Positions 1 to 14,600 of a stretch of DNA of 64,000 nt are shown in pieces (position 1 is the stretch's first letter; every line of letters begins with the position of its first letter). The notes under the pieces are model-generated. The model saw only the letters and a program-made list of their open reading frames with translations. It did no database searches and was not told the DNA's origin. This stretch comes from Aptenodytes patagonicus (Eukaryota > Chordata > Aves > Sphenisciformes > Spheniscidae), in the NCBI RefSeq assembly GCF_965638725.1, contig NC_134951.1, positions 72,419,068 through 72,483,067 on the forward strand, read 5' to 3'. A program made the position numbers and the translations under genes.

Positions 1-169
1 CAACTGGATTAAATTTCCAGGAAAAAATGCAAGAAAGTTAAGATACAACATTGCAATTGAGGATTTAAAGCAATGATCAATTTACAGCTTTGAAAAAAAA
101 AGGTTTGCAGTCTCTAGGTTACACAAGTAAACTGATGACCTACAAGAATTATCTAAAGATAGAGTATAT

Positions 170-1546
170 ATGAGTACATACAGTACTGATAAATACAGTT
201 TCCCAGGTGACTGGAGGCTTGCCAATGTGATGCCCATCTACAAGAAGGGCCGGAAGGAGGATCCGGGGAACTACAGGCCTGTCAGCCTGATCTCGGTGCC
301 AGGGAAGATTATGGAGCGGTTCATCTTGAGGGCACTCACAAGGCATGAGCAGGACAACCAGGGCATCAGGCCCAGCCAGCACGGGTTCGTGAGAGGCAGG
401 TCCTGCTTGACCAACCTGATCTCCTTCTATGACCAGGTGACCCGCCTAGTGGATGAGGGAAAGGCTGTGGATGTGGTCTACCTGGACTTCAGCAAGGCCT
501 TTGACACCGTCTCCCACAGCTTTCTCCTAGAGAAGCTGGCGGCTCATGGCTTAGACAGGTGTACTCTTCGCTGGGTAAAAAACTGTCTGGACGGCTGAGC
601 CCAGAGAGTTGTGGTGAATGGAGTTCAATCCAGCTGGCAGCCGGTCACAAGTGGTGTTCCCCAGGGCTCAGTTTTGGGGCCGGTCTTGTTCAAGATCTTT
701 ATCAATGATCTGGATGAGGGGATTGAGTGCACCGTCAGTAACTTTGCAGATGACACCAAGTTGGGCGGGAGTGTTGATCTGCTTGAGGGTAGGAAGGCTC
801 TGCAGAGGGATCTGGACAGGCTGGATCGATGGGCCGAGGCCAACTGGATGAGATTCAACAAGGCCAAGTGCAGGGTCCTGCGCTTCGGCCACAACAACCC
901 CATGCAATGCTCCATGCTTGGGGAAGAGTGGCTGGAAAGCTGCCCAGCAGAAAAGGACCTGGGGGTGTTGGTCGACAGCCGGCTGAACATGAGCCGGCAC
1001 TGTGCCCAGGTGGCCAAGAAGGCCAACAGCACCCTGGCTTGTATCAGAAATAGTGTGGCCAGCAGGAGTAGGGAAGTGATCGTGCCCCTGTACTCGGCCC
1101 TGGTGAGGCCGCACCTCGAATACTGTGTTCAGTTTTGGGCCCCTCACTACAAGAAGGACATTGAGGTGCTGGAGCGTGTCCAGAGAAGGGCAACGAGGCT
1201 GGTGAGGGGTCTGGAGAACAAGTCTTCTGAGGAGCGGCTGAGGGAACTGGGGTTGTTTAGCCTGGAGAAAAGGAGGCTGAGGGGAGACCTCATCGCTCTC
1301 TACAACTACCTGAAAGGAGGTTGTAGGGAGGTGGGTGTCGGTCTCTTCTCCCAAGTAACTAGTGATAGGACGAGAGGAAATGGCCTCAAGTTGCGTCAGG
1401 GGAGGTTTAGATTGGATGTAAGGAAAAATTTCTTTACTGAAAGAGTGGTCAAGCATTGGAACAGGCTGCCCAGGGAAGTGGTTGAGTCACCATCCCTGGA
1501 GGTATTTAAAAGATGTGTAGACGTGGTGCTTAGGGACATGGTTTAG
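170..1546 (+). pseudogene. CR1 reverse transcriptase remnant with one in-frame stop
   Basis: The reading frame matches the CR1 ORF2 reverse transcriptase and C-terminal region and is continuous except for a TGA at 596-598. Motif A (YLDFSKAFD, Asp codon at 485-487) and motif C (FADD, 743-754) are both intact. The C-terminal region ends normally with VVLRDMV. The endonuclease half is missing through truncation. The first codons, up to about 199, are flanking DNA rather than CR1. It is not expected to be functional. Confidence 0.9.
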
Positions 1547-1645
1547 TGGTGGACTTGGCAGTGCTAGGTTAACAGTTGGACTCGATGATCTTAAAGGTCT
1601 TTTCCAACCTCAATGATTCTATGATTCTATGATTCTATGATTCTA
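199..1645 (+). mobile_element. CR1 LINE, 5'-truncated
   Basis: The copy begins inside the reverse transcriptase (DWRLANVMPIYKKG) and runs to the 3' UTR, ending in about four copies of the 8-bp CR1 tail ATTCTATG (1614-1645). The 5' truncation is usual for CR1. It is in sense orientation relative to NOX3, 35 kb upstream. The 5' edge is placed where similarity to the other CR1 copies stops, so it may be off by some bases. Confidence 0.93.
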
Positions 1646-4600
1646 CATATATTTAGATAAAGGGACAAAGAGCTTCCAGCTAAAATTGAGCAGTCAACAT
1701 TTCACATCAGATTTTTTTTTTTAATCAGACTAGCAAAATATACCTACTTAAGAGATCTAGATTTTGGCAGCCAAAAGTTCAGATATGCCCAGAGAGACAC
1801 CTTATTATTCGTATAGGGGCTTGCAAGAATGTTTGAATGCCTGCCTTGGAAGCAGGCAGTCTGAAAGAGCTTTGGACTGGTTGTGGTTATCACCTGTAAC
1901 AAGCTGACTTCCTCAGAGACACTCAGAGCAAAACATGAAAAACCATGATTCAAAGAGATGAAAACCAAACTTACCACTGCGACAGTTACATTATCACAGG
2001 GAATGTTACAACTCACCATGTGACTTTCTTAATAAAGGAACCCAATTTTTCCAAAGACATATATTTTATATACTCTGTCTGGACTTTCTGGAATGACGTT
2101 TTCTGACTCCACCAGGAATCAGCCAGGACTTCAGACTTGTGTAGCCAGTCAATTAAATGTGCTGAACTTTACTCTGTGTATAGAAATCAGACTCTAAGGT
2201 TGAAGTCCCAATTGCTTTGTTTCTACAACTCTTTTCAAGGAGTTTCCAGTTCTGACTTGACCAAGTGCTCCCCTCTGAGCAATGTTTTCTGCTAACATTT
2301 GCTCTGGAATAGGTGGATGTGTAGGTTATTAGACATGCATAGCTTACATGTACTTAATAGACACAACATTTTGACATCATTAACGTCTATTCCTATAGGC
2401 ATAACTTTTGGGTTACCTCCAAGAACCTGAGGTCCTAGCATAAATTTGTTCACAGTTCAATAGCAGATACAGTTTGAATTTCTAGATTTCTTGCAAAGGG
2501 TACTGACTAGTCCTTTCATTGCTTATTCTAAAAAAGGACAAAATATTGCAAGGAGAAGCATAATGGCATGATTTCCTAAGTAATGTAATTGTCCCTGATG
2601 CTTTCCCAAGTTTGACAGCAGTATCAGAAGAAACAAGGTACTGCTTCCACACCTTAATGATAATGCCTTCATCCAGGACAGCAATAATTGAGTTTTAATG
2701 TCCTGCACTGTCGCTTGTCATAAATCCTCTCTATGTGAAACTCTAACCTCTGCTAGGCAAGATTAATGGTTAACAGTGTATATAATATTTATTAAACCTC
2801 TTTTTATATTGCTTGGCAATCTGTGCTGCCATCAAACAACTTGAAATAATTGACATTTAGCGCATCAACCTTCTTTTGACTAAGAAGCATGACATTCATG
2901 TAGATAGTAAACATTTGGCAATTGCTGTAAATGTCTCCAAATTTAACGCCATGACCTTTTCTCAGGTAAATGTTTTGGGATAAAATGTAAATAGTGATTT
3001 GCTGTATGTCAAATATCATGCAACGTCAAGTTTACTGTCTACTTATTCTTGAGAGGTTTGCAACTTGATTTTGACCTGTTGCTTCATCTTTTAAGCTTTT
3101 GTACAAAATACATGTGCGCGGTTTTTTCAGTCTATTTTTATGACTTGAAGACTGGGAGAAGTTCATTGCTTTTTTTTTTTTTTTTTTGTAGTTTTACAAT
3201 TCTGTTGGCAAGAACCAAGTAAAATTACCACCGAAATAAATAAGATGAGACATAAATTTTAGCAAGGTGGCTTTGGTAATGTTGTATATGTCAGAGTGTT
3301 TTAAAAAAAGATTTTTTTTGTTGTTCTTTGCTTATCCTGTCATGTACTCTGAAGACAGTGCTCCAGAAACAAACAAAACAACCAAATTCATGCTAGGAAA
3401 AGCAGTTGAAGAAAAAATTGCTACAAAAGCAATAAAAGTTGGATTCATTCAGGTCAAAGAGGCATTACTACATTGTGATTGAATTTGGTCCAGAATTAAC
3501 ACAGCAGGTGTCTGATTGCATGTGAGGTCAGCAGGTAATTATTTATATTTAACCACTTTGGAGTACAGTTAATTTGGAAAGAAAACCTGGAACATTTCCC
3601 TGTATACACCTGTGATTTAGAAATTGGGGTATTTGGTTACTAACATGGTTCCTACCAGTGAAAACACATGCAAGTGAGAAAACATGTTCCCGGAGTAAGA
3701 GGAACATAGGGAGTTACCAAGACATCTGCTTTGGTCAATGGGGAGCTGAGGCAGTTTGTTATGAGAATTAAAATATGAAACACGCATGTCTCAGTCCCAT
3801 GACTTGTCTTCCTGTTATCCTACTCCATTGCCATTTGGCTCAGCTTCACACACTCCTACCAACCCTTGATCACTTTGTGAGGCACATAGAGGTGGGAGTA
3901 GCAATTCCTGTGCCAGGAGAAGCCTCAGGTCTTGTCTGAAGGCAAACCCAAATCCTTCTGATACTGCTGTTAACTGCCATTTTAGCCATGAATTTGGAAA
4001 CAGTTTCTGATATGGAGGTCTCTTAAGAATAGCCATAGAGCAGAGCACATACTTGCTATGATCCAGCTATCATTGCCTATCACTAACATCAGTGGTCTGT
4101 TGTCGTCACCTTTCTCTTCTACAGGATTGTCCTGCTCCTCTGACTCATTTAATCTGCTGCTTTCAGAATATCAGTTTACACAGGAAATTCCAAATAAGGC
4201 AGATAAAGCCTCAGCAAGAACTGCTTATGTAAAACTCTTTCTCAGCATTGCCTATAAGATCCTTTTCAGTTCCTTCCCCCCATACCTCCACAAAGAGTTG
4301 TAGGATGCATGAGGATCTTGGGTTGTCCTTTAACAGCAAACCCTTCTCCAGAAAATTCCAAGCAAGGCCAGATACAGATACTTTCTGCTCACCCCAGCTT
4401 TGGACTGCTAGTTTTGTCTCTCTTACATTTACTGTCAAAAACCAACCAGCAGTCTCTGTTCCTAATCCTCCACCCTACTGAACATCATATGTGCCAGGAA
4501 CAGACTCTTCTCCAACCAACATATTTCCCTACCAGTAGTCAGTAAAGCTTCCTGCTCTGTCTCTATAACCCAGCAAAATCCTCTGCATGGGTAGCCAGCA

Positions 4601-5092
4601 CTATCCTTCCTTGTTTCCAGATGTGTTGTGATAATTAAGCTTTCAGTCATCTATTCACCTTTCTATGCCAATGTGGCATTAATGGACCTTCTTACAAATG
4701 AATATACTGTACAAAATAAATAAAAATCTAAAAAAAAGCTGAAATGAATAGCTGAAATAAAATGCAGAGAATGGACTACCAAGACACACTCAGCTGGGAA
4801 TATATTTGGATTTGTGTTGGTGAAAAAGGGTATGAAATAAATGCCATCAGAGTGGGAGGAGCACACAGCAGAAGCCATTCAAACTAGACGTCACAACATA
4901 CAAAGCAAAGCAGTGGACATGTGATAGAAGTTAGAGGAAGTCAGTAGTGTGGTCATGAACCCCAGCATAACCTCAGAACAATAACAGTCATCCAGAAAAA
5001 AGTTAAACATATCTGCAAAGTAACAAGGAGCAAAAGCCCCATCCTAAGACATCCACAACTCAAAAGGCAGAGCGCAGGACGCTGTATTATTG
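1646..5092. other. Intergenic AT-rich stretch, no gene recognised
   Basis: Only short open frames without recognisable domains occur here. There are simple T runs at about 3170-3187. The region between 3340 and 3480 has a 71-codon frame without any family resemblance. No RNA gene or repeat family was recognised by eye. Confidence 0.6.
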
Positions 5093-5097
5093 CTTGG
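5093..5097 (+). repeat. Target-site duplication CTTGG, left copy
   Basis: CTTGG directly precedes the LTR start TGTCCTGG and is repeated at 5645-5649 directly after the LTR end. A 5-bp duplication shows that the LTR inserted as an independent event. Confidence 0.88.
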
Positions 5098-5339
5098 TGT
5101 CCTGGTTTCGGCAGGGATAGAGTTAATTTCCTTCCTAGTAGCTGGTACAGTGCTGTGTTTTGGATTTAGGATGAGAACAAAGTTGATAACGCACCCATGT
5201 TTTAGTTGTTGCTAGGTAATGCTTACACTAGCCAAGGACTTTTTAGTTTTCCATGCTCTACCGACTGAGAAGGCTGGAGGTGCACAAGAAGCTGGGAGGG
5301 GGCACAGCCAAACTGGCCCAAGGGACATTCCATACCATG

Positions 5340-5347
5340 TGACGTCA
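5340..5347 (+). promoter_or_regulatory. CRE-like site TGACGTCA in LTR copy 1
   Basis: This is a perfect 8-bp CREB/ATF consensus palindrome in the U3 part of the LTR, just upstream of the TATA-like element. The same octamer is kept at the matching place in the second LTR. Activity is inferred, not shown. Confidence 0.6.
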
Positions 5348-5505
5348 TGCTCAGTACGTAAACTGGGGAAAGCTGGCCGGGGGGGCCGCTGCTCGGGGAC
5401 TGTCTGGGCATCGGTCGGCGGGTGGTGAGCAACTGTACTGTGCATCACTTGCTTTGTGTATTATTATTATTATTATTTTATTATTGTTATAATTTTATTT
5501 CAATT

Positions 5506-5511
5506 ATTAAA
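5506..5511 (+). terminator. Polyadenylation signal ATTAAA in LTR copy 1
   Basis: ATTAAA follows the ATT-rich stretch and precedes ACTGTTTTTATCTC. The identical context in LTR copy 2 (17558-17563) supports it as the R-region polyadenylation signal of this LTR family. Confidence 0.55.
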
Positions 5512-5644
5512 CTGTTTTTATCTCAACCCACGAGTTTTTCTCACTTGTGCTCTTCCAATTCTCTCCCCCATCCCACCGAGGGTGGGGGGGAGTGAGCGAG
5601 CAGCTGTGTGGTGCTCAGTTGCCGACTGAGGTTAAACCACGACA

Positions 5645-5649
5645 CTTGG
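5645..5649 (+). repeat. Target-site duplication CTTGG, right copy
   Basis: Identical to 5093-5097 and directly abutting the CA end of LTR copy 1. Confidence 0.88.
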
Positions 5650-8600
5650 CTTACACGACTGCTGATGGGGCAATAAAGATGCAATATATTCTGCCAGTCT
5701 GTCACTACCTGCAGACTATCAAATAATACGTGTGGGTATGTTTTTTAAAGAGTAAGAAAATAGCTTTGTATTCAGTGTGACATATTCAGTGACTGAAGAT
5801 GTCTATCCGTTAACTACATATTTGCAGAACAGGTAGTGTAAAACTCATTACCTCTTGACTCAAACAACAATCAAAGACACTGATGAGCAAAAGAGCTAAC
5901 TCCATCAAGTCATCAGTAGCTATAATCAATAACCAGAGCCATAGGTTTGGCCATCAAACCGTAAGTGGCAAGAGACAATAAAGGCAGCCATTTGTTACCG
6001 TAATAATGACCCTATATTCAATAATAATGTCTCAGACATATAAAAGTTTAGTTGGATTTCACCAGCCTCTAACTTCCTTAGATACTTTGTTTCTGGATCA
6101 CATTTAGAAATTTTGACCTTCACTATTGATTAAATGGCAATTTCATATAGCCAATGATTAGATAATCCAATCTTACCTGCCAAAAGTGATCAACCGTATA
6201 TGAAATAAAGGGCAGAAGTTGTGTAATTTACAATACAAATGAGCTGGTTCCTGTGGCTCTGATTAAATAAAACAAAAAATCAAATTAAACAGTGATCAAA
6301 TTATAGGGGTGGCACTGTAACAATTTTAATTTTTCATGATTCATTTAATTTAAGACAGCACTTAGCTAAAAAATAAATAAAAAAGAAAACCCTTTTTACT
6401 CCTTCCTTCTTTGAAGTTAATTAGCCTTACTTAAAACTATTTCTTGAAATGCCACGGTGCAAAACATTGAGAGCTATTTTCAAAGACATCCAAGTATTAT
6501 TTCTACCCCACGCATAAAAGTGCTGACAACAGCCTCAGTGATAAATTTAACTTGGGAATAATGCTTCCACTTTTAAGAAAGATTTTTCCCAAGCTGTTTC
6601 AGTCCATTCCAGAGAAGTTGCTTCCCTTACAATACTGAAAAGACATCTTCAAAGCATCAGCTCAGTTTATCGTGTCCTAAAACCCACCAAGCAATTCAGC
6701 CTGGAGAACTTACGGTTTAGGCAGCTTTTCCTGAACATCCACCTGATCGCCGTGCCCACATGCAGGAGGGCGAGGGGAGGCATGTGGCTCCCCCAGGACA
6801 CCCTCCTCCTGGAGGGAGGAGAAGGAAAGGTGTCTATGGTCACTGATCTGCGTCAGGCAATAGAGGCAGCAGATACAGGTACAGGTGGGTAGATACAGAT
6901 ACAGGTGGGTATGTCAAGCATCAGGAAAGTTATGCTTGCGCTGGCAGAGCTATTTCTGGAGATGGACAGACTACAGCTGTGCCTGTCAAAGCATGGGAGG
7001 GAAATACCATGAGACTACCTCTGAGGAGCATGCATCATTAGACATCTTTGCGTGATATAGCTGTTTTCCACTAATATGGGAATTAAGTTCTTTGACTGGA
7101 GAATTCGTATTAAGCTCCTGCCCAAAATAACATGTGGAGTACACTGTCCATTTTGAATAAAGAACTCAATGCCAAAAAAAGTAATAAGATTGTCACTGTG
7201 CCTCTGATATCTGGATCAATAGGTCAAATGTACACAAGAATGCACGGGTGGTCATTTTTTGACAATACAGGTTTAGAAATAAAACAATTACTGTAAGCAT
7301 GGCATCAAAGCTATACTGTGGACAAACTGGAAGACAGGTTCTTTCTGGAGATAACGTAAGTGAAAATTTGAAAGTGGAAGATGGGATAAAATAAAATGAA
7401 AGTGATTGAGGTATATTTGGTGCATTTTTTATTGATTTTATTTTAGAGATGAAAACAATGTAGGTCTAAACAGTGGTTTAAAATCAGCTCATTTCAAAAG
7501 AAAAGGTGGTGAAATGGAGGTGGTGAAAATATGTCAACCTGTTTTAATAACTGGTTTCCATTTATAAAAAAAATACTGATTAGATATAAGGAATGCAAGG
7601 TTTTGAGAGGTTGCTTTGTAGCTTTGTTGTTTTACTAACACTGTTCTGTGTACCTCCATGTCCAGTATTCAGTATTCTATTCAACTGTTCGGGGTCTGAA
7701 TAATTCACTATTCTAAATTCTAACTTGTTGCTAGGAGTCTTTCTGATCCCTGAACTCAGGATTTTCTCCCCTCTTAATCCTGAAACTGTTTTTCAGTTGG
7801 CTAGGAAAACTGCTTCTTGAAGACTTATGACTGGAGTGAAAAGAAAGAGACCTCATTGGCCATTTCTTGTTCTGCACGTATTTCTCTTGGCAATAAAAGA
7901 GAGAAATAATGATTTATATAAGAAAAATGTAGAATCACTTCAACCTATTAAACAAATTTTCCTTTCCTCCTCTTCATTCCCCTCCACCTATTTTTTTTAC
8001 AAGCTATTTTTTTTAAAGTAGTAGCTATAAGGTAAATAATTTCAAAAAGCAATCCTTATGCATGATGGTCAAGGTTCAACACAAGATTAGCAGACCTAAC
8101 TTTAAGCTGGTTTTCTCTGCAGGTTAGATTAGGATGTACCTGCCCCCCATGCCTGTGTGTGTACCCTTTCAGCATCAAAATAGTTCCCTGACTGTCTACA
8201 CACTGTCTTCAAGGCAATCTTTTGAGAAGGACCTTCCCATAGGAAAGTATGTGTCTACCAGTGCCAAAATCTGTCTGTCATTCTAATTAAGCTTCTTTTC
8301 TCCTTAGGGCCACTAAAGAATGGATGCTGTTGACTCAAACATTACGGGCAATTCAGTATTGTGTTGGTGCTATTGTTTACCTTGGCTTGCTACCTCAGAA
8401 ATAATTATATTTTAAAAAGGCTGACACTGAGCTATCAAAAATGTACTGCAGGTAAATCCAGACAGATGGTCACCCTACATGTGTGTTCCCGGACAGTGGA
8501 AATTTCAAGACCTGTTTTTTTCTCAATTCTCTCTCTGTATTAATGCATTGGCCCCCAAATAAATTTGGGTGTTTCAATAGTTTTAGTACTTGATATGTTC

Positions 8601-11600
8601 TCAGTTATGGGATGCTGCCTCCCTGGCACTAGGAGAGAGGCAGCAACGTGAATACAGATTAATGATTAAAATAATTACTTAACACTAAAGAGGAAAGTGC
8701 AACTTTGCCTTATTTGTAACTATTATTTACTTGATGAGCTATAAAATTTCTGAGCTTTTGAGCACATAGTTGAAATTCAGTAAGGTGACAGGATGGATTT
8801 TTGGGGTGATACCTATAAGAAGCTATGTAGAGTTAATAAACTTACAAACCTATGAAATTCCAAAGGCTCTGAAGAGCCATGAAAGTAGATGGCCTGAGTA
8901 AATCAGGTAGTGATCTATGCAGTTTCAATGTAGTTGCATATAACAGAATTTTTTATAATCACTGTAAATAACACACAAAAAGAAGAAAATTACAGTTGCA
9001 AATTTGAGCACATCAAAGGTGTCGCACTCTTAAATCAGCTCCCATTTATTATATACCATGATACAGTCTTTAATGACATGATAACATACCCTTACCTCAT
9101 TAAGTGTGCAGAATGTACTGTGATTAAAGGAAGAATGTTTTACAGTAGGGAAAAAAGCACCTTCTGTTACAGCACAGGATGAAAGCCCAGGAAAGCTGGA
9201 TGTACCCGTGGTTCTATCACAGACTGCATATGTGATGGCTATCAGAAGGCAGATAAAAAAGCATTTGGAATATGACTGCATGGCCAAACTTGTACTTGCT
9301 AATTTCTGAATACTTTATATTTTCAGAGGTATCTTTCTCTTAGCACCATTCTCTGTATGAAATATGACTTACATGCAAGCAAACTACAGCAAAGTTATGA
9401 GATGCTCAAGCAGTCTTCTACTGGTGATAAATGCTTCTTTATTTCAATGACACTAAAATATACAACAGTTCCTAGGAACAGTAAGCTAGGAAGAGTAATT
9501 TTCACCACAATGCAAATTAAATTCTAATAAAGAAGTGCAAACCGGTGAGGAAATTAAAACATTCTTGCCATTTTAGCTCATCTGATACAGATTTCTACAT
9601 TGAGTCATGAAATAATGGAAGCTTACAGTATTCAAAATACAAATGCACTTAAACATTTGATCTGTCCTGTTAATGCTTTTCTGTACAAAGTATTTTGTTG
9701 GCAGACAGTCCCACTCTACACAAACAAATTCTAATTCTAGCCTTAAAAATACCCTGGTACAAAGTAAACAGTGCCTTCCTTAGCTAAGCCATTGTAGATA
9801 TTCTCCAACCATTTTTTCATTAAAACAGTTCCTTTCATGTTTATCTTCAAAGTATTGCAGAACCAGTTTCTGAAAGCCAAGCAGGAGAAGGCACTGTTTC
9901 AATTGTAAAAGATACTTCTTATACATAAGAGGCAAGATAAAGAAGTTGTTAAAGAGTAATTAGTATACTGAATAATTCACGGTCATATGTTAAAATGTAT
10001 AGAAACATAAAAATATATATTCTCTGACTCACTACTATCTCGTTTTATACAGGAACATGTTACACATTTTTCAAAATGTTAGCTGAATTGTAATTGGCAC
10101 TTGAAACAAAAGCTTAGTGATAGCAAAAATTTTTGTCAACTGCTAGTGCAGCTTAAATGAGAGTTAATATAGTAAATATTTTAAAAAAATACAAGGCTAC
10201 AAATTGAGAAATTATAAACCAGAAAAATCTGTTTTAATAAGAATTAAGTTTCTCCAAAAGACTCTTGTTGCTTCCTGAAACTTAATGCTAGTTCTTGAAG
10301 TCACCTCTATTTTTTCTGCAAGCCAAAAGGTACATTAGTACACACAAACACTGTTTATAAATCTGACAAATAGATGTTTTCAAAACTGTAATACTAAGGC
10401 TTTTGAGTGCTGAAGAAATCTTTTTAGTAATACTGCAAAAAGCAAAAATTCATCACAGAAGAAAATTAGGAAAACACATATGAGCTCATTTCTGACTTGT
10501 CAACTATTTTGGAGTAATATGATATACGACCTGTGATCTGCAATTACTAATGCCCAAATAAATTGATCTATCAGTAAGTACTTTTTGTTCCACTTAAAAT
10601 ATCCCGACTTTTATTGAGTTCAATATCAGGTTTTAAAACTCATTCTAGAACACTGCTGTGTATTTAATTTATTTCCGACTTATATCCCTAAATACCTCTG
10701 ATTTTCTTATGACTGTAGTTCTAGATAAATTAATAATTTCAGTCAACAGAAAGGAGTGAATGTGCTTTGAAATGTGGGAAAGAATATAAAGGTAGTATTC
10801 AGCAAATACATTAACTGTACACTGTCAATCATTAATCTTAGTTAATGTGGACTTAATAGGGTTAGCAATTGTAACTTGAATGTTGAGTTTTCAGTGTTGC
10901 TGCAAATTGCAAAAAAGATTTAGCACATCTTGGAATATGGATTTTAATACAAGAAGTGCAGGGAGATATTCAGTAAGAATTTATGGAAGATCCTAAGGTT
11001 AAAAGAAGGGCTAATTAGGTTACTATTTCCACAGAACAGGTTGTTTCCCTGCTATAAAATGTTAGGTAGAACAGCCCAGATTCTCTGTTGTCGCACTAAC
11101 AGTACACTGATTTAACCCTTCTTTTTCCTGGTTTATAGCAAGTTTGAATTAGACTTCATCAGTTATACCATCCTAAGATGAATCAAGCTCCTTGATTTTA
11201 CATGTCCTGTGAAATCAGTATTCAGGACACTTTCAGAGTTGAAGGCTGCCTATTAGAAGACAGAAGCTTTTCATTTCTGAGGATGGCTGAAAACGGACAA
11301 GATTCTGCAAACAATTTGTAATTCACACCTGAGGGAACCAGTCCGTATTAAGTGTTTTTAATTTATGGATCAGAAATTGGGCTGCACGGAACCGTTTCTG
11401 GCACGTGTTCTAGCTGCTTGCCCTGCTCATACAGAAAGCAGAAAGCAGCCAGCTGTAGCTAGTGACTGTGAGGGCTCCTTCCGCAGCCCCCCGCGGTGGA
11501 CGTTTCCAGGAGAAAGCGCAGCAGCTGGATGAAGCAATGCAGTGACGGCTTGTTTCAGGGTTGTGGGCACAGCAGGAAAGGGATATTTACATCCTCCACC

Positions 11601-14600
11601 CTCCACTGTGCACTGAATGCAGCTGAACCGCGTCGGAGAATACAAATCTACTCTGTGCCTGCATACATCCTGGACATCAGCAATGTTGTAAAACAAGGTG
11701 CAAAACCAGTACAGATAAATATTGCGGATTTAAATGTAACAAAATGAGACTTTGGGAAGTCTGTTAGCATTAAAAATGCTTTCAATAGGGGGTTGTTAGT
11801 AGCACGTATTTTTTACTTAGAGAACCCAAACCACTTCTTGAACAACGGGGGGCCATCATTCCTGTCCCAACCTCTGGGGGACGTTCTCTGTCTCAGAGAG
11901 CTTGTAGCCTGAGCAAATTATACAGTAAAAACTACACAGTATTAGATAGGTGGGTGGGATCTTGATATTTTTTCCTTCACAGGCTTCCTCTGGAACTGAA
12001 CTGAATGTCTGCCAACCTTTGGATGAGCACCTGCATGACAGAATGTTTCTATCCGAGTGCTGAAACTATTCTTAGACAATGTTTGTTTAAATCTTCCCTT
12101 TTTAGTAGACTTGCTGGTTGCTCTGGATTGCTAAATATGTCTATACATTGAATTGCCACCCAGCTCATGTCCAAAAATTCTAACTCTTAATATTCGACTT
12201 GTATGACTTTGGGGATAGATCATGATTTTTTTACCAAACTTGTCCAATTTAAATTCCAGTAAAAAATTGAAAAGTTGAAAGACTCTTAAGTTCATGCATC
12301 TGTTCAACTTAAACTGAAGAGCTACAGGAGTCTTGATATCCAGAAGCTAACCCATTTTATTTCCTGGAGATATGTCAAAACACACAGCAATGCCCTTCAT
12401 TAAACAAGGTGGAGCCAGGAAACTTTCGTACCACTTTTCCTTCAAAGTCACAAAAGTTTTCTCTCATATCCTCAGTCTCTGTAAATGCTGGAATACATAT
12501 AGAAATTTTTAGTCAAAGGCCATCCAGGTATAAACTAATCCCTAGATCTTCAAAGATATCAAGCTCCTGAACTTCCATTGACTCCCAAAGGCTTTAGTGA
12601 CCTTCAAATAGCTTTGAAGATATGGTTAGAGAGACTTTTTTTTTCCTTCAGTCCTCACAAGTGAGTGACTATTCAAATGTACCTGCCCACCATTGGTTAT
12701 TACTGCTCAATGCAAAAAAAGGAGACTCTTGGGCGTAAAATTTCATCTCTTAGGGAAGCAATGATAGAAGAATCCTGCAGGAAGGGTGTCCGAAGACCAA
12801 ACTTGTCACTGAGCCCTCACAGTCAGCATTGGAGAGTGGCTGCAGGGAAGCAATGCTAGGTCTTTTCTGCACAACTGAATCTAGATTCATTTTGCCTCTC
12901 CTTGTGCAAGTGACACAAGGAGGCTTTTAGTGTATGCAGAAGATTTAAAGTCATAGTAGTCTCAGTGTTTCCTTATTAAAGTAAAAAATTCCAGAATAGG
13001 GAATGGACACGGTTGCTTGACAGACAGCCATATGTAACCAAATAAAACTACTTTTTACTAGTGTTCTGTTCTAACAGAAGTTCTCTGTAACAGAGAAAAT
13101 TAGAGGAATCAATCCATTTTTATACAAAGGGCAGAAATAATTTTCTAACACATCTAGCATGTTCTGTGTAGAGATATCACGATAAATCTTTAACATAAAA
13201 TAAATTGGAAAGGGAATCAATAGACCTATGCATACATTTTAGGTAGATAGACTAAAAAAACTAGTTATCTTCAGTTCACTAGCAAAGGTAGAAGATTACT
13301 TTTATATTTTCCCATGTAGCATAGCTACATGCACGGAACTACCTCACTCTGAGGTACCAGGGACTCCTTGGGACTGATTAGCACCAGAACACACACACTG
13401 TCCCTAGCTCAACAGTCAGACAAAATGCCGTATTTCAGAAACTACTAGGAAAAATATTTAGTGAATAAATAGAAAAGTTATGAAGCTGCAACTATAAATA
13501 GAGCTTAGAACATTTTGCTTTTAGCTCCTTTTCAGCGATCAAGCAAAGCAGTTATTAAGTGCAAATAAATTACCAGTTTTCAAATGTGGTTATTTTGAGT
13601 ACACTTACCCAGTAATAGCTGTACTATTTAAGTTAAAATGCATGCTAGTAAAAATGACTATGAATTGCTAATAATTAACAGGAAAAATATAAAAGTAATC
13701 TTTTACCTTTGTTAGCAAGCTGATGATAACTAGATTTTATGACATTCCAAATACATGTATTTAGAAACAATTGTGAAGCAAATGTTACATAAATAGTATT
13801 ATAGAAAAATGTCAAAAATCAGAAATATGCACCAGTTTAATCCTTTACTTTTTCACTGGACCAACACCGGAATTTGTTTTCACATTAAACATTTTACAGT
13901 GGACTGCACACAAGAATATATAAAATTAAATGCCGAAAGATGATGGTTAATGATTTAACTTCTAGGATGTGATCTGCATGGGATAAAATTGACAGCGTCA
14001 CTAGCAGCTTTAGAAGAAGGAAGATCAGACTGCTAGTTATCAGAATCAGATTTCTTCCAGCTGCCAGGAAAATTAAGGTGTTAGAAACCTGCATCCAAGT
14101 TGGCTGAAATTTGCATAGCGCAAGTCCTAACCACGTAGTGTCTCTATAGACAGGTGCACAAAACTTGGTTGTAAGCATAGAATTATCTCCCAGGTCCCCA
14201 AGATGACTTCTTTTTATTGCAGGAGAATTAGGACTAGACAAATGTGGGAGCTCTGAAAATCTAAACTGATGAGGCTATTTTGGAGCAGAAGAGTTCACTA
14301 CCGTAGCTCATCTTCCATGAAACACAAAGAAAGTGGAAACAATTGGAAAGACGCATTTCCTCTTCCCCAACAAAAGTAACATGCAAGGCATTTAGCAGTA
14401 GGTTTCAGTGAAATCTGAATACCTCTCTGCTGTAAGAAAATACATTTTATTATTTCAAAGACATCTCAAGAATGCTTCTCCTTAAAGACTAGTAGAGACC
14501 CTAGTAGCTTTTCTGCCAATGGAAAGACTTTCTTATCCTTACTAATCCCCCAGTAGATTGGTTTAGTAAACCAAAAGATTTCACCTTTCTTTGTATGCTT

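Larger units (their letters stand above)
5098..5644 (+). mobile_element. Solo LTR of an avian endogenous retrovirus (copy 1)
   Basis: This 547-bp unit starts TGTCCTGG and ends ACCACGACA, with TG...CA termini and a perfect 5-bp duplication (CTTGG). Inside are a CRE-like TGACGTCA (5340-5347), a TATA-like TACGTAAA (5355-5362), an ATT-rich stretch and a polyadenylation signal ATTAAA (5506-5511). Their order fits a U3-R-U5 layout on the + strand. No gag, pol or env sequence flanks it, so it is a recombined solo LTR. It closely resembles the unit at 17106. I recall this family from bird genomes but do not name a subfamily; a 5-bp duplication does not by itself fix the ERV class. Confidence 0.9.

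Noticed and set aside
668..1456. Long minus-strand frames over the CR1 copies (also at 18285-18656, 51122-51439 and 61479-62054)
   Set aside because: They are antisense shadows of the CR1 ORF2 coding strand.
11496..11747. 83-codon frame in a GC-richer patch
   Set aside because: No domain, no splice context and no resemblance to a known family.
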